A stretch of 64,000 nucleotides of DNA from assembly GCA_905339275.1 (NCBI GenBank), contig CAJPFK010000001.1, positions 248,001-312,000 on the forward strand, in the 5' to 3' direction. Each line of letters starts with the position of its first letter. Positions within the stretch are counted from its first letter, which is position 1. Under the pieces are notes generated by a model that had not been told where the DNA came from, searched no databases, and saw only the letters and a list, made by a program, of their open reading frames with translations. The position numbers were made by a program, and so were the translations under genes. The stretch is from Methylophilaceae bacterium (GTDB taxonomy: Bacteria; Pseudomonadota; Gammaproteobacteria; Burkholderiales; Methylophilaceae). Positions 9,172 to 18,800 of the stretch are shown here, piece after piece.

Positions 9172-9180
9172 GGGGCTGGG

Positions 9181-9489
9181 ATGATTCCGGGGGAAATGAA
9201 AATCGAAGCAGGCGATATCGTGCTTAACGAGGGACGCGCCACAGTGACGCTGGACGTTGCCAATGCCGGCGACCGGCCCATCCAGGTCGGTTCCCATTAC
9301 CACTTTTTTGAAACCAATGACGCACTCCTGTTCGATCGTGACATGGCTTACGGCTACCGCCTGGATATTGCGGCCGGCACCGCCGTGCGTTTCGAACCGG
9401 GGCAGATGCGCACCGTACGTCTGGTTGCGCTGGCGGGCGACCGCAAAGTCTACGGGTTTGCCGGCAGGGTCATGGGGGCATTGAAATGA
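9181..9489 (+). CDS. ureB: Urease beta subunit
   Basis: Structural subunit of 102 residues. It starts [19 protein letters not shown] and contains [19 protein letters not shown] and the [19 protein letters not shown] block that defines the family. The stop overlaps the ureC start as ATGA, which couples translation of beta and alpha subunits and would help fixed stoichiometry. Confidence 0.98.
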   Translation: MIPGEMKIEAGDIVLNEGRATVTLDVANAGDRPIQVGSHYHFFETNDALLFDRDMAYGYRLDIAAGTAVRFEPGQMRTVRLVALAGDRKVYGFAGRVMGALK

Positions 9490-11192
9490 GCGTGAAGCTT
9501 TCAAGGCAGGCGTATGCCGAGATGTTCGGCCCCACGGTGGGCGACAGGGTGCGGCTCGCCGATACGGCGTTGTGGATAGAGGTGGAAAAGGATTACACCA
9601 TCTACGGCGAGGAAGTGAAATTCGGCGGCGGCAAGGTGATTCGTGATGGCATGGGCCAGGGGCAGAAGCCTGCTGCAGAAGTTGCCGACACGTTAGTCAC
9701 CAATGCACTGATTATCGATGCTGTACTTGGCATTATCAAGGCGGATGTCGGCATCAAGGATGGAAAGATATGGCGAATCGGCAAGGGCGGCAACCCGGAT
9801 ATCCAGCCCGGCGTTTCCATTCCCGTGGGTGCCGGCACCGAAGTCATTGCGGGTGAGGGCATGATACTGACCGCAGGCGGCATCGACAGCCATATCCACT
9901 GGATTTGCCCGCAGCAGATCGAGGAGGCGCTGATGTCCGGGGTCACTACCATGCTGGGCGGCGGCACCGGGCCTGCTACCGGCACCTACGCCACCACCTG
10001 CACGCCGGGTCCCTGGCACATCCACCGCATGCTGGAGGCGGCGGATGCTTTTCCCATGAACCTCGGATTTTTCGGCAAGGGCAATGCCAGCCTGCCGCAA
10101 CCGCTGAAAGAACAGGTCGAAGCAGGCGTGATTGGCTTGAAGTTGCATGAAGACTGGGGCACCACGCCTGCCGCCATCGATAACTGCCTGTCGGTAGCGG
10201 ACGAGATGGATATCCAGGTCGCGATTCATACCGATACGCTGAACGAGTCCGGTTTTGTCGAAACCACGCTGGCAGCATTCAAGGGTCGTACCATCCATAC
10301 CTTTCATACCGAGGGTGCCGGTGGCGGCCATGCCCCGGATATCATCAAGGCCGTGGGTTCGCCCAATGTGCTGCCTTCATCGACCAATCCGACACGGCCG
10401 TTTACCGTCAACACCATAGACGAGCACCTCGACATGCTGATGGTGTGCCACCACCTCGACCCCGCGATTGCCGAGGATATCGCCTTTGCGGAAAGCAGGA
10501 TACGGCGCGAAACCATCGCGGCGGAAGATATCCTGCACGATCTCGGCGCATTTTCCATGATGTCATCAGACTCGCAGGCCATGGGACGGGTCGGCGAGGT
10601 CATCATCCGTACCTGGCAGACCGCACACAAGATGAAAACCCAGCGCGGCGCGCTGGCCGAGGACAGTGCGCGCAACGACAATTTCCGCATCAAGCGCTAC
10701 ATCGCCAAGTACACGATCAACCCCGCCATCACGCACGGTATTTCGCATGTGGTCGGTTCGATAGAGCCGGGAAAACTAGCGGACCTGGTGCTATGGCGCC
10801 CGGCATTTTTTGGGGTGAAGCCCAGCCTGATACTGAAGGGCGGCATGATCGCCGCAGCGGCGATGGGCGACCCGAACGCATCCATCCCTACGCCGCAGCC
10901 GGTGCATTACAGGCCGATGTTCGGCAGTTTCGGCAAGGCGTTGAAAACATCGGTGACCTTTGTTTCGCAGGCGGCGCTTGCCAATCCGGCCATAGCTGCA
11001 TTGCAGTTGGAGAAGCCGCTGGAGGCGGTCAAAGCCTGCCGTCACGTGAAAAAGAGCGACATGCTGCATAACGGCGCCATGCCCGTCATAGACGTTGACC
11101 CGGAAACTTACCTTGTGCGTGCCGATGGCGAATTATTGTCCTGCGAACCGGCAGAAGAACTGCCGATGGCACAGCGCTATTTCCTGTTTTAG
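9486..11192 (+). CDS. ureC: Urease alpha (catalytic) subunit
   Basis: Catalytic subunit of 568 residues, which hydrolyses urea to ammonia and carbamate with a dinuclear nickel centre. Visible active-site features are the HIHWICPQQ nickel ligands, the carbamylated lysine in GLKLHEDWG (residue 219), further His ligands in [12 protein letters not shown] and [15 protein letters not shown], the flap histidines and cysteine region [10 protein letters not shown], and the aspartate segment [11 protein letters not shown]. Everything needed for activity appears intact, and the length is normal. The start overlaps ureB by four bases, and ureE follows after 12 bases. Confidence 0.98.
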   Translation: MSVKLSRQAYAEMFGPTVGDRVRLADTALWIEVEKDYTIYGEEVKFGGGKVIRDGMGQGQKPAAEVADTLVTNALIIDAVLGIIKADVGIKDGKIWRIGKGGNPDIQPGVSIPVGAGTEVIAGEGMILTAGGIDSHIHWICPQQIEEALMSGVTTMLGGGTGPATGTYATTCTPGPWHIHRMLEAADAFPMNLGFFGKGNASLPQPLKEQVEAGVIGLKLHEDWGTTPAAIDNCLSVADEMDIQVAIHTDTLNESGFVETTLAAFKGRTIHTFHTEGAGGGHAPDIIKAVGSPNVLPSSTNPTRPFTVNTIDEHLDMLMVCHHLDPAIAEDIAFAESRIRRETIAAEDILHDLGAFSMMSSDSQAMGRVGEVIIRTWQTAHKMKTQRGALAEDSARNDNFRIKRYIAKYTINPAITHGISHVVGSIEPGKLADLVLWRPAFFGVKPSLILKGGMIAAAAMGDPNASIPTPQPVHYRPMFGSFGKALKTSVTFVSQAALANPAIAALQLEKPLEAVKACRHVKKSDMLHNGAMPVIDVDPETYLVRADGELLSCEPAEELPMAQRYFLF

Positions 11193-11204
11193 GGGGCGAT
11201 AACC

Positions 11205-11696
11205 ATGCTGAATATCGTTGAACGCATCGATAACCCGTCCCGGATTGATGATTATGTGGCACTGCCTTTCGATCTCAGGAAAAAAAGCCGGTTGCGCGTG
11301 ACCCTGCAGTCCGGCGAAGAGGCTGCCTTGCTGCTGGAACGCGGCAGTATTCTGCGCGGGGGCGATTGCCTGCGCGCGGAGGACGGCCGCATCGTGCAGG
11401 TGCAGGCTGCCGGGCAGCCGGTGACGGATGTCACCGCATCCAGCCCGCAGGCGCTGACGCGTGCTGCCTACCATCTCGGCAACCGCCATGTGCCGCTGCA
11501 GGTTGGCGATGGCTGGCTCAGGCTGGAGCAGGATCATGTGCTGAAAGACATGCTGATCGGCCTGGGCGTCTGCGTGGCTGACTTGCATGCGCCCTTCGAG
11601 CCGGAAGCGGGTGCTTATGGCGGCGGTCACCGTCATCATCATGACGACGATATCGTAAACCTGCGCCAGCCACCCGGAATGCGGCGCCATGGCTGA
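11205..11696 (+). CDS. ureE: Urease accessory protein UreE (nickel metallochaperone)
   Basis: Metallochaperone of 163 residues that delivers nickel to the UreDFG-urease complex. The N-terminal peptide-binding domain is followed by a metal-binding domain with AYHLGNRHVPLQV and the LGVCVADLHAPFEPEAGAYGG stretch. The C-terminal tail contains a histidine cluster (HRHHHDDD), a moderate version of the His-rich tail that stores nickel in some species. The end overlaps ureF by eight bases. Confidence 0.95.
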   Translation: MLNIVERIDNPSRIDDYVALPFDLRKKSRLRVTLQSGEEAALLLERGSILRGGDCLRAEDGRIVQVQAAGQPVTDVTASSPQALTRAAYHLGNRHVPLQVGDGWLRLEQDHVLKDMLIGLGVCVADLHAPFEPEAGAYGGGHRHHHDDDIVNLRQPPGMRRHG

Positions 11697-12381
11697 GCCG
11701 GGCAGTACATTGGCGCTTTCCCGCTTGCTGCAGTTGGCAAGCCCCATGCTGCCGGTGGGTGCCTACAGTTATTCCCAAGGGCTGGAATGGGCCATCGAGT
11801 GCGGCGACGTGCGGGACATGGAAAGCGCGCAGGCCTGGATGTGCGATGTGCTGGAACATTACCAGGCCGGCTTCGAACTGCCCGTGCTGCATCGGCTTTA
11901 CCAGGCCTGGCAGAACACTGACACGGCATCCGTGCAGGCCTGGGACGATTTTTACCAGGCCGGGCGCGATACGGCTGAAGCCTGTGCCGAAACGCGGCAG
12001 ATGGGCTACTCGCTGGTGCGCCTGCTGCATGGCTTGCAAACCTTGCCGCCGGATATGCTGAAAGCAGTCGAAGCCCTGCCGGCCCCGGCTTTTCCGACCA
12101 TCTACGCAGGGGCCGCCGTGCATTGGCGGATTCCCCTCCCGGATACCCTGCATGCCTATGCCTGGTCCTGGCTGGAAAACCAGGCCAGTGTTGCCATGAA
12201 AACGGTACCGCTGGGGCAGGTGGCGGGGCAGCGCATCCTGCTTGAACTGGGTGTGCGCTTGCCTGCCTTGATAGCCCGGGCCATGGCCTTGCCGGAAGAG
12301 GACATCAGTAACTTCTGCCCGGCACTCAGTATTGCGGGGTGCAGGCATGAAACGCAGTACACACGATTATTCCGGTCATGA
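11689..12381 (+). CDS. ureF: Urease accessory protein UreF
   Basis: All-helical accessory protein of 230 residues that acts with UreD and UreG and is thought to gate GTP hydrolysis by UreG. The recognisable core is LLQLASPMLPVGAYSYSQGL near the N-terminus, then DFYQAGRDTAEACAETRQMG and a C-terminal VAGQRILLELG block. The start lies inside the 3' end of ureE, so translation is likely coupled. A 62-base gap leads to ureG. Confidence 0.93.
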   Translation: MAEPGSTLALSRLLQLASPMLPVGAYSYSQGLEWAIECGDVRDMESAQAWMCDVLEHYQAGFELPVLHRLYQAWQNTDTASVQAWDDFYQAGRDTAEACAETRQMGYSLVRLLHGLQTLPPDMLKAVEALPAPAFPTIYAGAAVHWRIPLPDTLHAYAWSWLENQASVAMKTVPLGQVAGQRILLELGVRLPALIARAMALPEEDISNFCPALSIAGCRHETQYTRLFRS

Positions 12382-12443
12382 AGCCGTTGCCGCAAACTTT
12401 GCCCGGGTGTGATCCGCAAGATTTATGGAATGAAGGAAAATGA

Positions 12444-13061
12444 ATGAATCCGAGTAGTGAACCATTACGCATAGGCATCGGCGGTCCGGTCGGTTCCGGC
12501 AAGACTGCACTGACCCTGGCTCTGTGCAAGCGGCTGCGCGATGTCTACAACATCGCTGTCGTCACCAACGATATTTACACCAGGGAAGACGCCGAATTCC
12601 TTACCCGCAACGAGGCGCTGGCGCCGGACCGCATCATCGGCGTCGAAACCGGCGGCTGTCCGCATACCGCCATCCGCGAGGATGCCTCGATGAACCTGGA
12701 GGCAGTGGCGCAACTGAGCAGGCGCTTCGAACCGCTGGACATCGTGTTTGTGGAAAGCGGCGGCGATAACCTGGCCGCCACTTTCAGTCCCGAATTGTCG
12801 GACCTCACGATTTACGTCATCGATGTGGCGGCCGGCGAAAAAATTCCGCGCAAGGGCGGGCCGGGAATTACCAAGTCCGACCTGCTGGTGATCAATAAAA
12901 TTGACCTTGCCCCCATGGTCGGCGCCTCGCTGGAGGTAATGGAGCATGATGCAAAACGCATGCGTAGCGAACGTCCCTTTCTGTTCAGTAACCTTAAAAC
13001 CGGGCAGGGGCTGGAAGAGATTGTCGGTTTTATTGAAAAGCAAGGCTTGATGCAGGATTAA
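12444..13061 (+). CDS. ureG: Urease accessory GTPase UreG
   Basis: SIMIBI-class GTPase of 205 residues that powers nickel insertion. The P-loop [14 protein letters not shown] is near residue 12. Next come [12 protein letters not shown], the metal-binding Cys-Pro-His of [15 protein letters not shown], the Walker B-like [19 protein letters not shown] and the base-recognition motif INKIDLAP. Length and motifs are complete. GAAGG lies about ten bases before the ATG. Confidence 0.97.
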   Translation: MNPSSEPLRIGIGGPVGSGKTALTLALCKRLRDVYNIAVVTNDIYTREDAEFLTRNEALAPDRIIGVETGGCPHTAIREDASMNLEAVAQLSRRFEPLDIVFVESGGDNLAATFSPELSDLTIYVIDVAAGEKIPRKGGPGITKSDLLVINKIDLAPMVGASLEVMEHDAKRMRSERPFLFSNLKTGQGLEEIVGFIEKQGLMQD

Positions 13062-13087
13062 TCTTGAGTCGTATAAAAGGAAGAATC

Positions 13088-13663
13088 ATGAAGAAACGGC
13101 CCTTTCCGGTTTTATTGGCTTTAACCTTATCGCTTTCCCCTGCGGTCGCGCTGGCACATCCCGGCCATGATATGGCGAATGCCTATGCCGGGTTCATGCA
13201 CCCGCTTACTGGCTGGGACCATCTGCTGGTGATGCTCGCGGTCGGTTTGTGGGCCGGCAGGCTGGGCGGCAAGGCACGCTGGCAACTGCCGCTTACGTTT
13301 ATGCTGGTGATGGTTGCCGGCACATTGGCCGGTATCGGCGGCCTGATGCTGCCGGGCCTTGAAACCGGGATTGCCGCGAGCGTGCTGGCGGCCGGATTAT
13401 TGGTTGCACTGCATGCACCCCTGGCCATGCCGTGGCAGATCGGGCTTACTGCATTATTTGCATGGATGCACGGCATGGCCCATGGTGCCGAACTTGCCGT
13501 GCATAACGGATATGCCGTCATGCTGGGCATGCTGTTGGCGACCGGGCTGCTGCATGCCGCCGGGCTGTTGCTTGCATCCCGGCAGATGCGGCTGGCATCG
13601 TACGGCCAGCGCAGCCTCGGCGGATTGATCGCGCTGGCGGGCACTTACATGTTGCTGGCTTGA
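13088..13663 (+). CDS. ureJ: HupE/UreJ-family nickel permease
   Basis: Membrane protein of 191 residues that is expected to move nickel for urease. The start at 13088 follows AAAGGAAG and opens a signal sequence (MKKRPFPVLLALTLSL, ending ALA). After it comes the family hallmark HPGHDMANAYAGFMHPLTGW followed by DHLLVMLAVGLWAG. Further His residues lie in membrane segments (HAPLAMPW, WMHGMAHGAEL). HupE and UreJ proteins accompany hydrogenase or urease genes; here it starts 26 bases after ureG. The choice between the names hupE and ureJ is by context. Confidence 0.9.
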   Translation: MKKRPFPVLLALTLSLSPAVALAHPGHDMANAYAGFMHPLTGWDHLLVMLAVGLWAGRLGGKARWQLPLTFMLVMVAGTLAGIGGLMLPGLETGIAASVLAAGLLVALHAPLAMPWQIGLTALFAWMHGMAHGAELAVHNGYAVMLGMLLATGLLHAAGLLLASRQMRLASYGQRSLGGLIALAGTYMLLA

Positions 13664-13667
13664 TTTT

Positions 13668-15686
13668 TCAATATGCCAATGTCATGGTCAGACTGGCCAT
13701 GCGCGGCTCGGCGGGGTGGGTGTGGATATCCTCTACGCCGTCAGCCGGCTCTCCGGGCAAACGCGAAGCGTAGTAATAATCGATATCCGCCACCTTGCGG
13801 TTGAACAGATTGAAGATGTCGAGCGCAAGCCCTACTTTCCTGCTGAACTGGTAGCCGATGCGGCTGTTGACGATTACCGAACTGCCGGAGCGTACGCTGT
13901 TGTCTTCGATCAATGCACGTGGACCGAGATAGCGCAGCCTGCTCGAAACCGACCATGGGCCGCGCTGTGCGGCATAGCCGATCGATGCGGTTTTTTCTGC
14001 GGCACCGGGAATATGGTTGCCGGCAGCGTCACTGTCGCGCAAACGCGCACGGGTGACGGCGAAATCCGCATCGATATAGCTCCAGTCATTGATCGGCAGG
14101 TAGTTGGACCATTCCACGCCTGCACGCCGGCTTGGGCGGCTGGCTTCAGTGGCGCCTGCATCGCCGACGAATAACAATTCAGAGTCGATATCGAGTTTGA
14201 ACAGCGCCAGCGTCGTCTGCCAGCGGCCAAGCCAAAGGCCGCGCAGCCCGACTTCCTGGCCTGTTGCTTTGACGAGCGGATCTACCCGGTCAGCCGGGTC
14301 GCCACTTGCCGGGTCCGTGCGTATGGTCGAACCGCGGCCGTCATTGCTATGGAAACCGCGGCCCCAATTGGCATAGAAGTCCGTGGTATCGAGAGCTTTC
14401 CACACAAGGCCGAGTTTAGGGCTGGCGATGCTGCTGTTGCTCCTGCCGGAGTTGAGCGGGTTATTGCTATCGACATCGAAGCGATACTTGTCGGCGCGCA
14501 GGCCCGTCGTCAGGCGCCAGCTTGGCGCGAGCTCCCATCCGGCCTGCCACCAGATTCCCAGGCTGCCTTGTTTTACATTGTCCTCGCGGATGACGGATAA
14601 GCGCTGCCTGGCACGGGTCTTGTAGAGGCCTGCGTTGCCTATGTCGTCATGGCGTGTTTGCAGCCCGATTTCCTGGCTGCTGCCGAGCCCGAACAGCGAT
14701 TGCTCCCACGCATACTTCAGGGCCCCGCCGAAGATGTGCCGCCGGTCCGATTGCTCGAATTGATCGCCGTTTATCGGATCGTCGAGGAAGTAAGTGAAGT
14801 TGGAAAACAGATTCAGGCGGTAATCAACTGCGTAGGCATTTGCCTGCCAGGGGCCGTTGCGCCAGTCTGCCGACAGGCTGTAGCGGTGGGTCTTGCCGCC
14901 ATCCGTATCATCGATCGTGCCGAAGCGGTCAATCAGGCCGTTGCTCACCGCCCTGCGCGGAACCTGATCGGAAGCATCCCATTCGGATTGGTAGGCCATG
15001 GCCAGGATATCCAGGCCGTGGCTTTGATCGCCGCTGCTGTAGCGAAGCAGGCCGTTGAATTTTCGCAGATTCTGGTTCTGTTCCCATGGCCCGTCGTAGC
15101 GCTGCGCCTCGATGGCATAAAGCAACCTGTCATCGCCCCAATCCAGGGAATCTGCATGGAGCAGTCTTTGATAGCCTTCATTGCCTGCTGTGATTTTGGC
15201 AATCGCCTGCGGTAGCGTGCGGAAATAGCGCAAGCTGGCTGAGCCTGCCGCCGAGAAATCACCGGTTTCCGCGTAATAGGGCCCTTTGCGGTAGTGCAGG
15301 GTTTCGATTAGTTCCGGAATCAGAAAGTTGGCGTCGGTGTAACCTTGCCCATGTGCGTGGGTAGGCATGTTGAGCGGGATGCCTTCCAGCCAGACTGCAA
15401 AGTCGGTGCCGTGATCGAGATTGAAACCGCGCAGGTAATACTGGTTGGCCTTGCCGTCGCCCGAGTGCTGGCTGGCTACCATGCCCGGCGTCTGCTCCAG
15501 CACCTCTCCTGGCCGGGATAACGGTGAATTGGCGATACGCGCATGGCCGATGATTCCTTCGCTGGCGCTTTCAGCCAGGCCGAGCAGGTTTTCTCGCTGG
15601 CTGACGACGCTGACGGTTTCCGTAATGGTTTCTGCATGCAGGGGAATGCCAAAGAGCAATGAAAGCAGGGCGAAGCGCTTCTTCAT
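13668..15686 (-). CDS. TonB-dependent outer-membrane receptor in the urease locus
   Basis: Outer-membrane receptor of 672 residues. A signal peptide (MKKRFALLSLLFGIPLHA) is followed by a short TonB-box-like ETVSVV, a plug domain with EVLEQTPGMVASQHSGDG, QYYLRGFNLDHGTDFAVWLE and RKGPYYAETGDF, and then a 22-strand-type barrel ending in LTMTLAY with a terminal aromatic residue. It is convergent with ureJ (four bases between the genes) and divergent from the permease-kinase gene. The substrate cannot be read from the sequence. The setting beside urease and a nickel permease suggests a nickel complex, and the plug segment THAHGQGYTDAN contains histidines, but an organic nitrogen compound is also possible. 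The promoter carries the 18-base element shared with fmdC. Confidence 0.88.
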   Translation of the reverse strand: MKKRFALLSLLFGIPLHAETITETVSVVSQRENLLGLAESASEGIIGHARIANSPLSRPGEVLEQTPGMVASQHSGDGKANQYYLRGFNLDHGTDFAVWLEGIPLNMPTHAHGQGYTDANFLIPELIETLHYRKGPYYAETGDFSAAGSASLRYFRTLPQAIAKITAGNEGYQRLLHADSLDWGDDRLLYAIEAQRYDGPWEQNQNLRKFNGLLRYSSGDQSHGLDILAMAYQSEWDASDQVPRRAVSNGLIDRFGTIDDTDGGKTHRYSLSADWRNGPWQANAYAVDYRLNLFSNFTYFLDDPINGDQFEQSDRRHIFGGALKYAWEQSLFGLGSSQEIGLQTRHDDIGNAGLYKTRARQRLSVIREDNVKQGSLGIWWQAGWELAPSWRLTTGLRADKYRFDVDSNNPLNSGRSNSSIASPKLGLVWKALDTTDFYANWGRGFHSNDGRGSTIRTDPASGDPADRVDPLVKATGQEVGLRGLWLGRWQTTLALFKLDIDSELLFVGDAGATEASRPSRRAGVEWSNYLPINDWSYIDADFAVTRARLRDSDAAGNHIPGAAEKTASIGYAAQRGPWSVSSRLRYLGPRALIEDNSVRSGSSVIVNSRIGYQFSRKVGLALDIFNLFNRKVADIDYYYASRLPGEPADGVEDIHTHPAEPRMASLTMTLAY

Positions 15687-15719
15687 GGAGCACGGGCGTT
15701 TTTATTTTAAGACTTTTTA

Positions 15720-15763
15720 ATAATATAGGCCTGAACATGGCGGGCAATACGTCAAATTGCGTA
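15720..15763 (-). promoter_or_regulatory. Promoter region of the TonB receptor gene with the shared 18-base element
   Basis: On the minus strand, bases 15763-15746 read exactly the same 18 bases found at 11-28. They are followed 20 bases later by TATTAT (15725-15720; an overlapping TATATT begins two bases earlier), which is a good -10 candidate. At fmdC the corresponding gap is 21 bases. The gene starts 34 bases after the hexamer. Identity, orientation and spacing are all directly visible; binding by the LuxR-type regulator is inferred. Confidence 0.6.
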
Positions 15764-15817
15764 CAGGAAAACATTTCGAACTGGATTAGGATAACGTTGG
15801 GTAATTTTGCAATTAAT

Positions 15818-15833
15818 TAGCACGGTTCTTGCT
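15818..15833 (+). promoter_or_regulatory. Sigma-54 promoter before the permease-kinase gene
   Basis: The sequence TAGCACG-GTTC-TTGCT matches the sigma-54 consensus TGGCACG-N4-TTGCW with one change in the -24 doublet. The -24 and -12 dinucleotides (819-820 and 831-832) are separated by the required ten bases. Transcription would begin near 15843-15845, about 26 bases before the coding start. Sigma-54 control is common for nitrogen-scavenging genes, which fits the neighbourhood. No clear NtrC-type site was found upstream by eye. Confidence 0.6.
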
Positions 15834-15870
15834 CGTCATTTACTGATTGGGCAAAGAGTGGGATGGATGA

Positions 15871-18800
15871 TTGAATACTGTCAACGAAGCACTGGATGTG
15901 GATGACCTGAATGCGCCGCAGCGCATCGTCAAGATACGGCGCGATTACAACACCTGGGTTGCCAACGAGACCCTGGAGGATTACGCCCTGCGCTTTACCC
16001 CCAGGGCATTCAGGAAATGGTCGATTTTCCGTGTATCGAATACAGCTTTCGGCGCGATTTCATTTCTGGTTTTGGAGGCCATTGGCGGCACGATTGCCGT
16101 TAATTACGGTTTTATCAATGCGTTCTGGGCGATTCTCGCTGTCAGCCTGATTATTTTCATGACCGGCCTGCCGATCAGTTATTACGCGGCAAAATACGGG
16201 CTGGATATGGATCTCCTGACCCGGGGCGCCGGTTTCGGCTATATCGGCTCGACGATTTCATCCTTTGTCTATGCCTCGTTCACATTCATCCTGTTCGCGC
16301 TTGAGGCGGCCATCATGGCCTATGCGCTTGAGCTCTATTTCCATATGCCGCTCTATATCGGTTATCTCGTCTGCGCCCTGGTCATCGTGCCCCTGGTGAC
16401 CCATGGCGTGACGCTGATCAGCCGCATCCACATGATTACGCAGCCGCTTTGGCTCACGCTGATGGCTCTGCCTTATATTTTCATCATTTACAAGCAGCCG
16501 GAAGTCATCAGTGGATTGATCGGATTTGCAGGCAAATCCGGATATGACAGCGGATTCAACCTCTATATGTTCGGTACCGCGCTGGCAATCGGCATGGCGC
16601 TCATCCCGCAAATCGGCGAACAAGTCGACTTCCTGCGATTCATGCCGGAGAAAACCAGGCAAAACAGATTGCGCTGGCACCTGGGCGTGCTGATCTCGGG
16701 GCCGGGCTGGATATTCCTGGGCATGGCGAAAATGCTGGGCGGTGCCTTGCTTGCCTATATGGCGCTGATGGCGGCAAAGTCGGTGGAAGAAGCGGTTAAC
16801 CCGAACCAGATGTATCTCATCGGTTTCGGGCAGGTGTTTTCCAATCCTGAAGTGGTACTGGCAGTCACGGTATTTTTTGTGGTGCTCTCACAAATCAAGA
16901 TCAATATGACCAATGCCTATGCGGGGTCGCTGGCCTGGTCCAATTTCTTTGCGCGGCTGACGCATAGCCATCCCGGACGAGTCGTCTGGGTTGTTTTTAA
17001 TGCCCTGATTGCAGTGATGCTGATGGAACTGGATGTATTCCAGGCTCTGGAACAGGTGCTCGGCTTGTATTCCAATATTGCCATTTCATGGATTACGGCG
17101 GTGGTCGCCGACCTTGTGATCAACAAACCGCTGGGATTAAGCCCGAAAGGCATCGAATTCAGACGCGCCTATCTGTTCGATATCAATCCGGTCGGTGTGG
17201 GCGCCATGACGATCGCGTCGCTGTTTTCCGTGCTGGCCTTCATTGGCGCATTTGGCCTCGAAGCACAGGCGTTCTCGGCGTTCATTGCCTTGATTACAGC
17301 CTTGATCGCCTCCCCGATGATTGCCTGGTGGACCAGGGGGCGCTATTACATCGCGCGTCAACCGGTCAAATACAGTGCCGCCAAGCGCACGGAAAAGTGC
17401 AGCGTCTGTGAACGGGAGTACGAGATCGATGACATCGCGCACTGCCCTGCGTACCAGGGCGCGATCTGTTCATTGTGCTGCTGCCTGGATGCGCGTTGCA
17501 ACGATGCCTGCAAACCGCATGCGCGCATCAGCAACCAGTGGGAATATGCCATGAAAAAGGTGCTGCCCAAGTCGCTTTGGGGTTACCTCAATAGCGGCAT
17601 GGGGCATTACCTGTTACTGATGGCGGTTACCTTGTCCTTGCTGGGGGCCATTTTCGGACTGATCTATCTGCATGAATCGCTGACGCTGACCGAGAATGCG
17701 GCGCAGATCCTGCCCCGGCTCAAGCTTGGTTACATGAAAGCCTTTGCAGGACTGGTGCTGGTGAGCGGGATTATTGCCTGGTGGCTGGTGCTGACCTCAC
17801 AGAGCCGCAGCGTCGCGCAGGAGGAATCGAACCGGCAGACCAGCCTGCTGCAACGGGAGATCATGTTGCATAGGCAGACCGATGCCGAACTGCAACAGGC
17901 ACGATTGGTCGCGGAGCAGGCCAACCAGGCCAAAAGCCGCTATATTACCGGCATCAGCCATGAATTACGTACGCCTCTGAACAGCATTCTTGGCTATGCG
18001 CAACTGCTGGATAACGATGCGTCGATCCCCAACAGCAAGCAACAGGCCATACGTGTTATCCGCCGCAGCGGCGAACATTTGTTGTCGCTGATTGAAGGTA
18101 CGCTGGATATCGCGCGCATCGAAGGCGGCAAGCTGACTTTCGATACCAGGCCGCTCAAGTTTCCTGAGTTCATTCACCAGATTGTCAGCATGTTCGAATT
18201 GCAGGCGCGAAATAAAGGGCTGAGTTTCCATTACGAACTGACGGGCGAATTGCCCAAAGTCGTTCGCGCGGACCACAAGCGCCTGAGTCAGATCCTGATC
18301 AATATTCTGGGCAACGCGGTCAAGTTTACCCGTAAAGGCGGCGTGATTTTTCGGGTGCACTATGCGCGTGAAATGATGGCGATAGAAGTGGAAGATACCG
18401 GCCCGGGGATCAAGGCGGAAGAAATTGAGCAGGTTTTCGAGCCTTTCCTGCGCGGCAGCGCTGCCAATGGCATAGGCGGAACAGGGCTGGGGCTTACCAT
18501 CAGCAAGATGCTGGCCGAGTTGATGGGGGGCGAACTTAACGTCAGGAGCAGGCCGGACCATGGCACGATATTCCAGATACGGCTGTTTCTGCCGCAGGTG
18601 CGCGTGGAACACGATATCGAATCGGTTTCCATGCAGCGGCCGATCGGCTATAAAGGCCCCAGGCGCAGGGTGCTCGTGGTGGACAACGAGCCTGTGGACA
18701 GGGAGCTGCTGATCAACATACTTCAGCCATTGGGCTTTGATGTGGCTGAAGCCGCAACCGGGCGCGAGTGCCTGCAAATCTACCCGGAATTCAGGCCGGA

